Virus record (IMG/VR): IMGVR_UViG_3300036978_000083
Coordinates: 1-31,299 of that record
Source: a virus
Direction: 5' to 3' (one strand)
Length of the DNA: 31,299 bases
The position numbers and the translations under genes are program-made. Below are positions 5,926-11,939 of the stretch, piece after piece. The stretch's first letter is position 1. Each line of letters starts with the position of its first letter. The notes beneath the pieces were generated by a model that was given only the letters and a program-made list of their open reading frames with translations, ran no database searches and was not told where the DNA came from.

Positions 5926-6256
5926 TTGTAATTATATTAGATTTAAGCTCCTGAAAATGTTTCTTGAATTCGTTATAAGGCACATCTATTACTACTGCAT
6001 TATCTATCCCTTGCATAAGCGCTAAGGTGCGCTCTCCTACGTAGTACGTGCCATCTTTCCTAAACTCTACCTCAGCTTGAATGCCCACACATTTGCGAGC
6101 ATCAAACATAAAGGGAATATCCTCAGCATAAGTAGCCTCTAAGCCTATCTCATCGCTGTAATTCCATTGAATTATTGTGCAGCTGCATAGCTCAGGCAAT
6201 AGTTTAGAGTTTAAATCTATTGGCTCCTTCTTTCTTTTAAATAGATTCATAGACAA
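5900..6256 (-). CDS. Phage protein of unknown function, 118 residues
   Basis: A soluble protein beginning MSMNLFKRKKEPIDLN, with a basic start followed by an alternating strand pattern: CTIIQWNYSD, GLEATYAEDIPFMFDARKC, QAEVEFRKDGTYYVG. It ends in a helix, NEFKKHFQELK. There is no signal peptide, since the initial hydrophobic part is too short. It is the first gene after the terminator-like hairpin at 6293-6265 and overlaps the metallophosphoesterase start by 26 bases, so it heads that operon. No family is recognised. Confidence 0.7.
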   Translation of the reverse strand: MSMNLFKRKKEPIDLNSKLLPELCSCTIIQWNYSDEIGLEATYAEDIPFMFDARKCVGIQAEVEFRKDGTYYVGERTLALMQGIDNAVVIDVPYNEFKKHFQELKSNIITNDYIISRG

Positions 6257-6264
6257 AGGTTAAC

Positions 6265-6293
6265 AAAAAAGCCGAGCAATGAGCTCAGCTTTT
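6265..6293 (-). terminator. Rho-independent terminator after the early module
   Basis: Minus-strand RNA reads AAAAGCTGAGC, loop TCATT, GCTCGGCTTTTTTG. The stem is complete if the one T:G pair is counted, which is a wobble only on the minus strand; the plus strand would have a C:A mismatch. Six T follow. It lies about 45 bases past the stop of the small HTH gene and before the 118-residue gene, so it separates the replication module from the terminase module. Confidence 0.75.
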
Positions 6294-6303
6294 CAAATTA
6301 GTT

Positions 6304-6323
6304 ACTAACATCTATTTGTTAGT
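6304..6323. promoter_or_regulatory. Perfect 7-bp inverted repeat (possible operator)
   Basis: ACTAACA (6304-6310) and TGTTAGT (6317-6323) form a perfect inverted repeat with a 6-base spacer, between the small HTH gene stop (6340) and the terminator. The short distance to a regulator gene suggests an operator, though a hairpin that stabilises the mRNA end would look the same. Confidence 0.35.
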
Positions 6324-6339
6324 GGAAGAAATTAGATAA

Positions 6340-6534
6340 TTATATTTTTTCCTCCCGAATCTCTATCTTAAATAGTTCTTTAAGTATTTCTATCTCCGCA
6401 TCTTTCCAGTTACTTATGCCCTGCTCTCGCAGGCAGTAATTAGATTGTTCTATACCTAACTTAAATGCTAAGTATTCTTGCTTGTATCCATAGAATAACC
6501 TATAGCATTTAATTGATTTGTGAAATGGTATCAT
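6340..6534 (-). CDS. Cro/XRE-like HTH regulator, 64 residues
   Basis: A short protein whose core KQEYLAFKLGIEQSNYCLRE reads as a Cro/C1-type helix-turn-helix, roughly residues 18-40. The preceding helix is MIPFHKSIKCYRLF, and an acidic helix (DAEIEILKELFKIEI) closes the fold. The size fits a single-domain Cro-like repressor. Its ATG overlaps the stop of the 247-residue gene (ATGA), and it is the last gene before the terminator. A small inverted repeat just downstream could be its operator. There is no partner repressor or integrase, so it more likely tunes early transcription than lysogeny. Confidence 0.7.
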   Translation of the reverse strand: MIPFHKSIKCYRLFYGYKQEYLAFKLGIEQSNYCLREQGISNWKDAEIEILKELFKIEIREEKI

Positions 6535-7274
6535 GATTCTTTAATTATTTTTTTAATAATGTCTATGTAAATAAGTCTGCTCAGCTCTATCTTTTGGTAG
6601 CCATCGAACTCTTCTTGGGCAGATGGGCCTAACACTACTCGGTTAGATGCTTTAAACTTTGCCTCAGTCTTTTGCTTGGCTAAGTCATCAAACCTAGCCC
6701 ATACTTCTGCATCCCATTCAGATTTTTTATAGATGCCCTGCCTAAATAAGCGCTGACAGTTGTAAGGTGCAGATATTTCTACCCAAGTCTCCTTACCATC
6801 TTGCCATCTTTGAACGTCAGTGTGCAGTGCAGTTAGTGGATCAGTAGGCTCAGCTCTTATAATCTCAGGCTCCGGTAATATAAGCGCCTTGTTTAGCTCT
6901 CGCCATACTTTGCTCTTATAATCTTCATAGCGCTTAAACACATCACTCATAAAAGCTACGCTAAATAGATTAAATGCATCTATTCTGTCAAAGTCTTTAC
7001 CTATTGCATTGTATAAGAAAGCATTTTGCCAATCTTTAACTGAGAGCTGCATGTAAGTAGTTAATACTACTTGCTTAAGCAGGCTAACTTCGATGTCTGA
7101 AGGGAGAGATTTAATGCCATTAACTACAGCTGCTTGTGCTATGAGCTCTCTAAACTCTTGCTCATTCAAACCTATAAGCTTATCTGAGCTCATGCAGGCC
7201 ACGATGTTCTTCTCTTCAGCGCTTAGTAAACGACTGAAGCTCGGATGTTGTAATACGCCCAATTCTTTGCTCAT
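6531..7274 (-). CDS. Replication-module protein, 247 residues (possible helicase-loader type)
   Basis: A soluble, mostly helical protein. The middle segment LPSDIEVSLLKQVVLTTYMQ, then LSVKDWQNAFLYNAIGK, a Phe-Asp-Ala-Phe-Asn motif and a SVAFMSDVFKRYEDY helix follow a pattern I recognise from Bacteroidota phage proteins placed in replication gene clusters. Function is not established there; helicase loading or primosome assembly is a plausible guess. No Walker motif, zinc site or nuclease motif is visible. Its start lies 59 bases inside the 3' end of the 107-residue gene, a long overlap, and it precedes the HTH gene by a four-base overlap. Confidence 0.75.
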   Translation of the reverse strand: MSKELGVLQHPSFSRLLSAEEKNIVACMSSDKLIGLNEQEFRELIAQAAVVNGIKSLPSDIEVSLLKQVVLTTYMQLSVKDWQNAFLYNAIGKDFDRIDAFNLFSVAFMSDVFKRYEDYKSKVWRELNKALILPEPEIIRAEPTDPLTALHTDVQRWQDGKETWVEISAPYNCQRLFRQGIYKKSEWDAEVWARFDDLAKQKTEAKFKASNRVVLGPSAQEEFDGYQKIELSRLIYIDIIKKIIKES

Positions 7275-7539
7275 CTTGTTCTGTTTTATTTTGGTTTATA
7301 TCTCTTGCTCTCCACTGATCAGCAGCAGCCTTCCAGCTCTTCATAGAATTCTTGCCTACCTTCCATCCATTGCTCTCATAAAAGCAGTAGAATCTTTTAG
7401 ATAGAACTACATCATCTGTGTAAGCTATGATGTCGGATAGTGATGGAGGTGTAAATTTGGTAGAAGGTAAGCGCTTTGTTTCAAGCGCTTTAACCCTCTC
7501 CTCAAGCGCTTCGATGCGCTTTAATAAGATAGTCATCAT
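7216..7539 (-). CDS. Replication-associated protein with GWxxGKNxMKxW motif, 107 residues
   Basis: It begins with a short coiled coil (LLKRIEALEERVKALETKRL). Then come PPSLSDIIAYTDDV and the highly characteristic FYCFYESNGWKVGKNSMKSW, followed by Lys-Ala-Ala-Ala-Asp-Gln-Trp. This aromatic motif is common in Bacteroidota phage and plasmid replication proteins, often as a C-terminal domain, where I take it to bind DNA or a replication partner. Here it is a stand-alone protein with its own coiled coil. It overlaps the 247-residue gene by 59 bases, and a promoter candidate lies just upstream (7591-7564). Confidence 0.75.
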   Translation of the reverse strand: MMTILLKRIEALEERVKALETKRLPSTKFTPPSLSDIIAYTDDVVLSKRFYCFYESNGWKVGKNSMKSWKAAADQWRARDINQNKTEQDEQRIGRITTSELQSFTKR

Positions 7540-7551
7540 TTGGTTTAGTGA

Positions 7552-8019
7552 TTAGTGATTTGCCAAATATAACAGAAATCTCTTCCACCAAGGCAATGCT
7601 ACTGCTTTTTTTGCTTTTCTTTTACTTCTAACTCTTACCGATTGAATCTCTTTAGGAAGATTTACCTCGCTGGGTAATGGCACTCTACCAATAAATGGGC
7701 TGTCTTTTTTCTGCTCATAAAAAGAAATAGCTTTTCGTTGTTCTTTTCTTTTTTTTTCATAGTTATATCTTAACTTTAAAAGCCTGTTATAATCTTTACG
7801 CTCTATAATTGGCTTTATGACCTCTATTTTATGACCGCTTACACGTCTAATTATTAAAGTCTTTTCAAAAAATACAGCCCAATGAGTTGTTAAATTTTTG
7901 GATTGTAGCGCATGAGTTGCTTTTTGACCAGCACTCATTAAATCTAAAGCCTGCTGTAATCTTTCAATAGTTACAGGCTGGCTCTTTCTTTTATCAAATT
8001 GCATTGTAGTTTGTTTCAT
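7552..8019 (-). CDS. Basic phage protein of unknown function, 155 residues
   Basis: A strongly basic protein: repeated Lys/Arg clusters include KRKSQPVTIERLQQALD near the start, NYEKKRKEQRKAISFYEQKK in the middle and RVRSKRKAKKAVALPWWKRF near the C terminus. The amphipathic end PWWKRFLLYLANH could touch membrane or nucleic acid. The charge suggests DNA or RNA binding. Its start is preceded by AACAATCAATAATC, the leader type shared by several early genes. No family is recognised. The composition is more A/T-rich than its neighbours. Confidence 0.65.
   Translation of the reverse strand: MKQTTMQFDKRKSQPVTIERLQQALDLMSAGQKATHALQSKNLTTHWAVFFEKTLIIRRVSGHKIEVIKPIIERKDYNRLLKLRYNYEKKRKEQRKAISFYEQKKDSPFIGRVPLPSEVNLPKEIQSVRVRSKRKAKKAVALPWWKRFLLYLANH
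7564..7591 (-). promoter_or_regulatory. Candidate Bacteroidota-type promoter
   Basis: Minus strand: TTG at 7591-7589, 17-base spacer, then TATATTTG at 7571-7564, a full match to TTG-N17-23-TAnnTTTG. A start near 7557 would lead straight to the ATG at 7539. It sits at the 3' end of the preceding gene, so it would add expression of the 107-residue, 247-residue and HTH genes. Confidence 0.45.
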
Positions 8020-8039
8020 GATTATTGATTGTTAATTAT

Positions 8040-8528
8040 TTACTTACTTAATCTGTTAAATGCTCTGTTTAAATCTTGACTATCTATGTGATTTAGAATC
8101 TGCTCCACATGACCTCTATACATTCGATCTGTTTGGATTAAAGCCTCCACATGCTTAACAGCGTGCAGAACTGTAGCGTGATGCCTATTAAATACCTTGC
8201 CTACATCATAGAAGCTCATGCTGGTACCCTTGCGAATAATCCACATAGCAGTTTGCCTGATATCGTTTAGCTCTCGCTTTCTACATTTGCCCTTCATCTC
8301 ACTCCAATCCACCTGAGTAAGATTGCAAATCACTTTCATCATATCATTAGTGAGTTTCTCGTTAATAGATTCTACCTCTCCATTAATTGACTGCCAATTA
8401 AGCTCCGGTATCTCACTCTCATTCACAGCTCTGATTAAGTTATCTATGCGCTTGCGTGCAAAGTGCTGATGATCTGATGGAATGAGCAGAATCAAATCTG
8501 CTATTTTTTTCTCTACTGCTTTACTCAT
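8040..8528 (-). CDS. DnaA domain IV-like replication initiation protein
   Basis: The C-terminal third, roughly residues 90-152, reads like the DnaA domain IV DNA-binding fold: DIRQTAMWIIRKGTSMSFYD, then VGKVFNRHHATVLHAVKHVE. The latter corresponds to the DnaA signature of a helix-turn-helix followed by G-x-x-F-x-R-x-H-[STA]-TV-x-x-A. There is no AAA+ ATPase domain; the N-terminal half is a helical region. Such proteins can bind DnaA boxes and guide or mimic host DnaA. DnaA-box-like sites lie at 3605-3636. It overlaps the small HTH gene upstream by four bases. Confidence 0.8.
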   Translation of the reverse strand: MSKAVEKKIADLILLIPSDHQHFARKRIDNLIRAVNESEIPELNWQSINGEVESINEKLTNDMMKVICNLTQVDWSEMKGKCRKRELNDIRQTAMWIIRKGTSMSFYDVGKVFNRHHATVLHAVKHVEALIQTDRMYRGHVEQILNHIDSQDLNRAFNRLSK

Positions 8529-8758
8529 TTGCTATCCTTCATTAATTCGATTATGTATGGTATCTCTTCCTCAGTTACATTAGCAAGCTTACCTATGTGC
8601 GTTACTTTCATAGTGAATGGTTGCTTAATAAACTTTTGAGCTGTGGGGTAACTTACCTCCAGCACCTCCGCAAAGTGTGCAACAGTCATAAAATGACTGC
8701 GCACCCATGCGTGAAACGGTGTAAGCTTAGAATGGCATTTCATCGTTGCTGCTTTCAT
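8525..8758 (-). CDS. Small HTH DNA-binding protein, 77 residues
   Basis: The middle region reads VAHFAEVLEVSYPTAQKFIK, a helix-turn-helix with a recognition helix at PTAQKFI. It is followed by a second helical part, TMKVTHIGKLANVTEEEIPY. Size and layout fit a phage Cro/excisionase-size regulator. Two in-frame starts exist: the ATG at 8758 overlaps the SSB-like gene by 32 bases, and the ATG at 8743 (MKCHSKLTPF) by 17; I cannot choose. It sits between the SSB-like and DnaA-like genes and could regulate replication genes or take part in origin recognition. Confidence 0.7.
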   Translation of the reverse strand: MKAATMKCHSKLTPFHAWVRSHFMTVAHFAEVLEVSYPTAQKFIKQPFTMKVTHIGKLANVTEEEIPYIIELMKDSK

Positions 8759-9392
8759 TGCTTGCTACTTCTTTAATTTGTACTGCCTCTACTGCTTCAC
8801 CCTTAAGCCATGCTAAGAATATCTCAGCAGTATCTAACACATCACCTGGCTTACTTCCCTTTTGCTCTTTGCAGAATAGCACAGCGTTATTTAGAGCTAC
8901 TGATTTGCTGATAGAATTCTGTACATCAGGGCTTTCTTTGCGGTAATTAACTGCGCTATTCACCGCACCACCTTGAGCAGAAGATGGACCACTGTACTGC
9001 ATTGGATTCTGCATCTTAAAGTTAGTGCTCTTTTTGCCTGTTGGACCTGTGCGCTCTTCAGCAGTGTAGTGCAAGGTAGCACCTACTGCTATCTTAGGGC
9101 TGTTCATATCCTTAACTCCTATTTGACCTACCTCTCCATTTTCGAGAAGTAAATCAAAATAATGGATAGCTCCTGAAGGTCCATCCCATGTTCTAACAAA
9201 TTTCTGTGATTTAACTGTTGACTGATTCATAACTGTTTGTTTTATTTTGTTTTGATTAATATATCCTTCTAACTTATCTGCTAACTTGTCTTCCATCTCA
9301 TCCCAGTCTATCTCAGGCTTGAGCTTCTGCCAATTAGGCTCTCTTGTGTAACTCATGTGGATTGTTTTGAAAGTAACTTCTCCAGCTCTCAT
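8727..9392 (-). CDS. Single-stranded DNA-binding protein-like
   Basis: The longest frame has 221 residues. A central strand-rich part (KFVRTWDGPSGAIHYFDLLL, then GQIGVKDM and GATLHYTAEERTG) fits an OB fold. A flexible Gly/Ser/Ala/Gln linker follows, and the protein ends in the acidic tip SNDEMPF, the hallmark of SSB tails that recruit replication partners. Three starts are possible: 9392, 9356 (MSYTREPNWQ) and 9230 (MNQSTVKSQK, preceded by an A-rich, leader-like stretch). The 51-residue gene ending at 9334 argues against 9392; 9356 or 9230 are better. In replication it would coat single strands. Confidence 0.75.
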   Translation of the reverse strand: MRAGEVTFKTIHMSYTREPNWQKLKPEIDWDEMEDKLADKLEGYINQNKIKQTVMNQSTVKSQKFVRTWDGPSGAIHYFDLLLENGEVGQIGVKDMNSPKIAVGATLHYTAEERTGPTGKKSTNFKMQNPMQYSGPSSAQGGAVNSAVNYRKESPDVQNSISKSVALNNAVLFCKEQKGSKPGDVLDTAEIFLAWLKGEAVEAVQIKEVASNESSNDEMPF

Positions 9393-9489
9393 AAACTACT
9401 TTCTGAGCCATTTCATTGAACTCTAACTCCTCTCCCGGTAGTGAGCTCTGCACGCAGATGAATCTGCTTTGGTAGCGATCAGATAACAT
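9334..9489 (-). CDS. Small phage protein, 51 residues
   Basis: A 52-codon frame begins at the ATG at 9489-9487, overlapping the stop of the 76-residue gene by 11 bases, and ends at a TAA at 9336-9334. It reads MLSDRYQSRF, then Ile-Cys-Val-Gln-Ser-Ser and an amphipathic helix LEFNEMAQKVVYESWRSYFQ, and ends HELHKRA. The helix pattern and the exact filling of an otherwise empty 86-base gap make it look real. It overlaps the 5' end of the longest SSB-like frame, which bears on the SSB start. No family is recognised. Confidence 0.6.
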   Translation of the reverse strand: MLSDRYQSRFICVQSSLPGEELEFNEMAQKVVYESWRSYFQNNPHELHKRA

Positions 9490-9709
9490 AGCGATCACTC
9501 ATAAAATAGTCATGCACATTATTTTCATCTTCGCTCTCAAATTGGTAGAGGAAGGTCCCATCATCAGGGAATACCTCACCATGCTTTTTAGCTGTTGAGA
9601 AATCAGTTAGTGAATAAGAGTGAGCTGATGTATACAGCCTCCATTTGCATCCTTCGGCATCCCACCGAGATACGATAACCTTACCGGTTATGTTGTTTGG
9701 TTTATTCAT
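9479..9709 (-). CDS. Phage protein of unknown function, 76 residues
   Basis: A small strand-rich protein starting MNKPNNITGKVIVSRWDAEG, then Cys-Lys-Trp-Arg-Leu-Tyr and an acidic C-terminal half (QFESEDENNVHDYFMSDRYV). The start is preceded by AATTAATAATC, the shared early-gene leader. Its stop overlaps the 51-residue gene start by 11 bases. I see no membrane segment or known motif; small acidic early proteins often target host enzymes, but there is no evidence for that here. Confidence 0.65.
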   Translation of the reverse strand: MNKPNNITGKVIVSRWDAEGCKWRLYTSAHSYSLTDFSTAKKHGEVFPDDGTFLYQFESEDENNVHDYFMSDRYVI

Positions 9710-9734
9710 GATTATTAATTAAGTTGCTAATATA

Positions 9735-9971
9735 CTAAATTCTTTTAATACTAATAACTACCTCGTCATTTTCCCACTCATACAATGCGCCTTCGTTATA
9801 CTCTTCAATCCATACTGGTGTATAATCGAATTTGTAAATTTTCATGAGTAGTGGTAGCATCTGCTGCGCTACTTCCCAAGTATCTGCTATGAATAAGTTA
9901 GCAGTGCCTAAGCGCTCAGCTATTGAGATTGCTACCTCGTCTAATGGTGTAACTACTACGTGGTACTTCAT
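9735..9971 (-). CDS. Phage protein of unknown function, 78 residues
   Basis: This acidic protein begins MKYHVVVTPLDEVAISIAER. Its middle helix is TWEVAQQMLPLLMKIYKFD, and strands at the end read EWENDEVVISIKRI. The alternating strand-helix-strand order suggests a compact alpha/beta fold. It overlaps the 60-residue gene upstream by four bases (ATGA), so the two are coupled. No family is recognised. Confidence 0.65.
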   Translation of the reverse strand: MKYHVVVTPLDEVAISIAERLGTANLFIADTWEVAQQMLPLLMKIYKFDYTPVWIEEYNEGALYEWENDEVVISIKRI

Positions 9972-10150
9972 AGCTCTACCTCCTTACTTAATAGGATAGT
10001 CTTTGTAGGTATCCAGGTAATAGCTTCCTCATACTCGGCTTTAGCCTCTTCAAAGGTTGCAAATGATTTCTGATAGCTGCCATCAATTTTAAGATAGTAG
10101 CGAGTGCCATCATACTTGGCTTGCTCTTCAATTTCAAAAAGTTTAGTCAT
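9968..10150 (-). CDS. Phage protein of unknown function, 60 residues
   Basis: A small acidic protein: MTKLFEIEEQAKYDGTRYYL, then strands KIDGSYQKSF and a helix FEEAKAEYEEAI, ending in VEL. The strand-strand-helix order with a conserved-looking Tyr-Tyr-Leu-Lys-Ile-Asp-Gly turn resembles small DUF-type phage domains, but I cannot name it. The start follows the leader AAATAATC two bases after the stop of the 38-residue membrane protein gene. Confidence 0.65.
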   Translation of the reverse strand: MTKLFEIEEQAKYDGTRYYLKIDGSYQKSFATFEEAKAEYEEAITWIPTKTILLSKEVEL

Positions 10151-10152
10151 GA

Positions 10153-10269
10153 TTATTTAATTGTTAAATTGGTTTCTATTTTTTCTAACTGTTGAGTGTC
10201 TGCATCGAATGATCCTCCGATGAGTAAGCCTGCTATTAGCATGGCGATAAAGAGTAGTGCTTTTTTCAT
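10153..10269 (-). CDS. Small single-span membrane or secreted protein, 38 residues
   Basis: The ATG at 10269-10267 starts MKKALLFIAMLIAGLLIGGS, a basic start plus one hydrophobic segment of about 16 residues. A polar tail (FDADTQQLEKIETNLTIK) follows, with the stop at 10153. It could be a membrane-anchored peptide or a signal peptide with a tiny mature part. It is the first gene after the best promoter in the genome and is linked by two bases to the next gene. No family is recognised. Confidence 0.6.
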   Translation of the reverse strand: MKKALLFIAMLIAGLLIGGSFDADTQQLEKIETNLTIK

Positions 10270-10292
10270 ATTGCTTATTGATTTAATTTTAG

Positions 10293-10323
10293 CAAATGTA
10301 CTACAATATTTTAGATATGCAAA
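10293..10323 (-). promoter_or_regulatory. Strong Bacteroidota-type promoter candidate for the early module
   Basis: Minus strand: TTTG at 10323-10320, 19-base spacer, TACATTTG at 10300-10293. Both boxes fit the Bacteroidota consensus TTTG-N19-TAnnTTTG. The region around it is non-coding and very A/T-rich. Transcription from near 10286 would cover the genes from 10269 down to the terminator at 6293. A second -7-like box, TAACTTTG (10351-10344), lacks a -33 partner. Confidence 0.65.
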
Positions 10324-10370
10324 AGAAACCTTACTAATATTAGCAAAGTTATTAACAAAGAAATGTTAAT

Positions 10371-10769
10371 TTAGAATAAGATAGTGAAGATAATACCCCC
10401 TACAAATGAGATAGGAATACCTATTAACGCTATGCTGCGCCAAGATTGTTTACGTGCAGCTTCTTTATTTCGCTCTTGCTGGACCTTTACTAACTGTTGA
10501 GCTTTCTGCTCATTGGCTACGCTGTAGGCATCTATAGATTTCTGCTGATCAGTAATAACTTTACCCTTAACACTATCCGATTTAGTGCAGATGTTTACAG
10601 TATTAAAGAGATAATCACGCTCAGCCTTTAACTTCAGCAGTGCCCTTACTTGCTCAGTCGTTAGTGTTACCAGGGTATCTTTCCCCGGCAAGACTTGAGA
10701 GTAGATTGTGCATGGCACGCTTGAGCCCATTACGGTCAAGAGAATCAATAGCGCTAATGTTTGCTTCAT
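10371..10769 (-). CDS. Putative outer spanin-like secreted protein with C-terminal membrane segment
   Basis: The 132 residues begin with a signal-like segment (MKQTLALLILLTVMGSSVPC). A soluble, Gln/Lys-rich coiled-coil region (roughly residues 35-105) follows, then a C-terminal hydrophobic segment, IALIGIPISFVGGIIFTILF. The single Cys near residue 20 is preceded by Val-Pro, so a classic lipobox is not present. The first 116 bases overlap the 3' end of the inner-spanin-like gene in another frame, the hallmark of Rz/Rz1-type gene pairs. It would act in disrupting the outer membrane at lysis. Layout and overlap support spanin; the C-terminal membrane segment is unusual. Confidence 0.5.
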   Translation of the reverse strand: MKQTLALLILLTVMGSSVPCTIYSQVLPGKDTLVTLTTEQVRALLKLKAERDYLFNTVNICTKSDSVKGKVITDQQKSIDAYSVANEQKAQQLVKVQQERNKEAARKQSWRSIALIGIPISFVGGIIFTILF

Positions 10770-11028
10770 ATCTTTCTTTGTTACGTTCTAATTGCACATT
10801 CAGTTGTTCAATCTCAAGCATGCGCTGCACGTTGGTAGCTTCTAATGAATCAATAACATGAGTAGCTCTGTCTGCTCTGCGCTCATAACCTTCAATAGCT
10901 TTCTTGCTATCCTTTAAAGCTATGTATAATAGCTGAATAGTAATGCAGATAGATAGTGCTACTATTATAATTACAGCAGCTTTAATTTGTTCCTTCGCCT
11001 GTTGAGTCATTTGATTTCTTTTTACCAA
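10654..11028 (-). CDS. Putative inner-membrane spanin-like protein
   Basis: The 124 residues have a short cytoplasmic basic N terminus, one membrane segment (about residues 15-38, AAVIIIVALSICITIQLLYI) and a long charged coiled coil (LEIEQLNVQLERNKERYEAN) facing the periplasm. This is the layout of an i-spanin. It follows the holin-like gene with a 47-base overlap, and the next gene begins inside its 3' end in another frame. In the spanin model it spans the periplasm with the secreted partner and disrupts the outer membrane once the wall is degraded. Sequence families of spanins are too divergent to recognise by eye. Confidence 0.55.
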   Translation of the reverse strand: MVKRNQMTQQAKEQIKAAVIIIVALSICITIQLLYIALKDSKKAIEGYERRADRATHVIDSLEATNVQRMLEIEQLNVQLERNKERYEANISAIDSLDRNGLKRAMHNLLSSLAGERYPGNTND

Positions 11029-11227
11029 AGATAGATTCTATAACTGTTAATCCCAAGCCTCCACCTGCTAAAAGTAGCAAGCCATCGAACATATACTCAG
11101 GGCATTTATACTCTGTGAATGTACCAATGTATGAAAGATTAATGCATACAAGTAATGTTACTATAGACGCTACTCTTTTGGAGCTGGCATCTCCCTCATT
11201 GCTAAATATGCTCCTTAACCATTTCAT
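10982..11227 (-). CDS. Holin-like two-helix membrane protein, 81 residues
   Basis: After a charged start (MKWLRSIFSNEGDASSKRVA) come two membrane segments: SIVTLLVCINLSYIGTF and MFDGLLLLAGGGLGLTVIES, joined by a short loop with TEYKCPEY. The tail (FGKKKSNDSTGEGTN) is charged. The layout, with SKR before the first helix and LLAGGGLGLT in the second, is one I recognise next to lysis genes in Flavobacterium-type phages and matches a two-span holin. Its ATG overlaps the stop of the 57-residue protein gene (ATGA). Holin is a reasonable assignment, not proven. Confidence 0.65.
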   Translation of the reverse strand: MKWLRSIFSNEGDASSKRVASIVTLLVCINLSYIGTFTEYKCPEYMFDGLLLLAGGGLGLTVIESIFGKKKSNDSTGEGTN

Positions 11228-11397
11228 CTCTTCTTACGCATCTTATAGATCGTAAAGATAGATGCAGCTGCTGATAGTAATAAACAAAATATCTTTAATG
11301 CGAATTCAACATCTACCATCCATGCAGGCACAGATAAAAGAATGCTACTTACTGCTCCTGTTACTCCCTCTGCTACTTGTTGCTGATGATTATTCAT
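11224..11397 (-). CDS. Small membrane protein, possible holin or antiholin, 57 residues
   Basis: The ATG at 11397-11395 overlaps the stop of the lysis enzyme gene as ATGA, and the TGA at 11226-11224 overlaps the next start in the same way. It encodes MNNHQQQVAEGVTGAVSSIL, an amphipathic stretch with Pro-Ala-Trp-Met, and a membrane segment FALKIFCLLLSAAASIFTIY. It ends with a basic KMRKKR cytoplasmic tail. One clear membrane span plus a basic tail fits a small holin or an antiholin working with the 81-residue protein. Confidence 0.65.
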   Translation of the reverse strand: MNNHQQQVAEGVTGAVSSILLSVPAWMVDVEFALKIFCLLLSAAASIFTIYKMRKKR

Positions 11398-11939
11398 AAT
11401 TCGTGAAGTAGTGTGTAAGTGAATGATTTTTTACCTGATTTAATACAAGCTTGTATAAGCTCTTTAAATTGCTTAGGATTGTTTAGTACCTGGCATCCAG
11501 CACTCCACTTATCTACGTTCTTTGATTCAGCAGATTCATTCGCACGATGGATGTTAATTCCAAATAGGCCCGTATCCTCTTTGCCCTGCTCCTCAGCTAC
11601 GCTATCTTTATCAGCATCTCTAAACACTGTTACCTTTTTAGACTGCTTTAATGCAGTGTATTTGCCCTGATGCAAGCCAATAACATAAGTGTCGACATAT
11701 TGTCCTACCTTAAGTACAGCTGTGCCTAAGTTATTCATAGGTGAGTTGAGCCAAAATGTACCTGGGTTAGTGGTACCGGTGTACCAATTCACCTGATCAC
11801 CTTGCACCAATCCGATGAGATCATCAAATTGGTTAGGCTCGTTAGCTTTGGACCTGATTCCTACCACGTGAATAGTAGGCCACTTATAACCAAGCTCTGT
11901 AAATTGAGCCTTAAGCTCTTCTGCTGTTGGTGCTTTCAT
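11394..11939 (-). CDS. Peptidoglycan-targeting lysis enzyme (L,D-transpeptidase/YkuD-like motif)
   Basis: The 181 residues end in a segment reading FGINIHRANESAESK and KWSAGCQVL. His131 and Cys149, 17 residues apart, fit the YkuD-type catalytic pattern H-x15-17-[ST]-x-G-C. There is no signal peptide, so holin release is needed. The N-terminal part (WPTIHVVGIRSKANEPNQFD, then VQGDQVNWYTGTTNPGTFWL) resembles the middle part of Bacteroidota phage lysins. Its place before two holin-like and two spanin-like genes supports a lysis role. Whether it cleaves or transfers peptide cross-links cannot be told from sequence. It overlaps the tiny basic gene by 29 bases. Confidence 0.7.
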   Translation of the reverse strand: MKAPTAEELKAQFTELGYKWPTIHVVGIRSKANEPNQFDDLIGLVQGDQVNWYTGTTNPGTFWLNSPMNNLGTAVLKVGQYVDTYVIGLHQGKYTALKQSKKVTVFRDADKDSVAEEQGKEDTGLFGINIHRANESAESKNVDKWSAGCQVLNNPKQFKELIQACIKSGKKSFTYTLLHEL

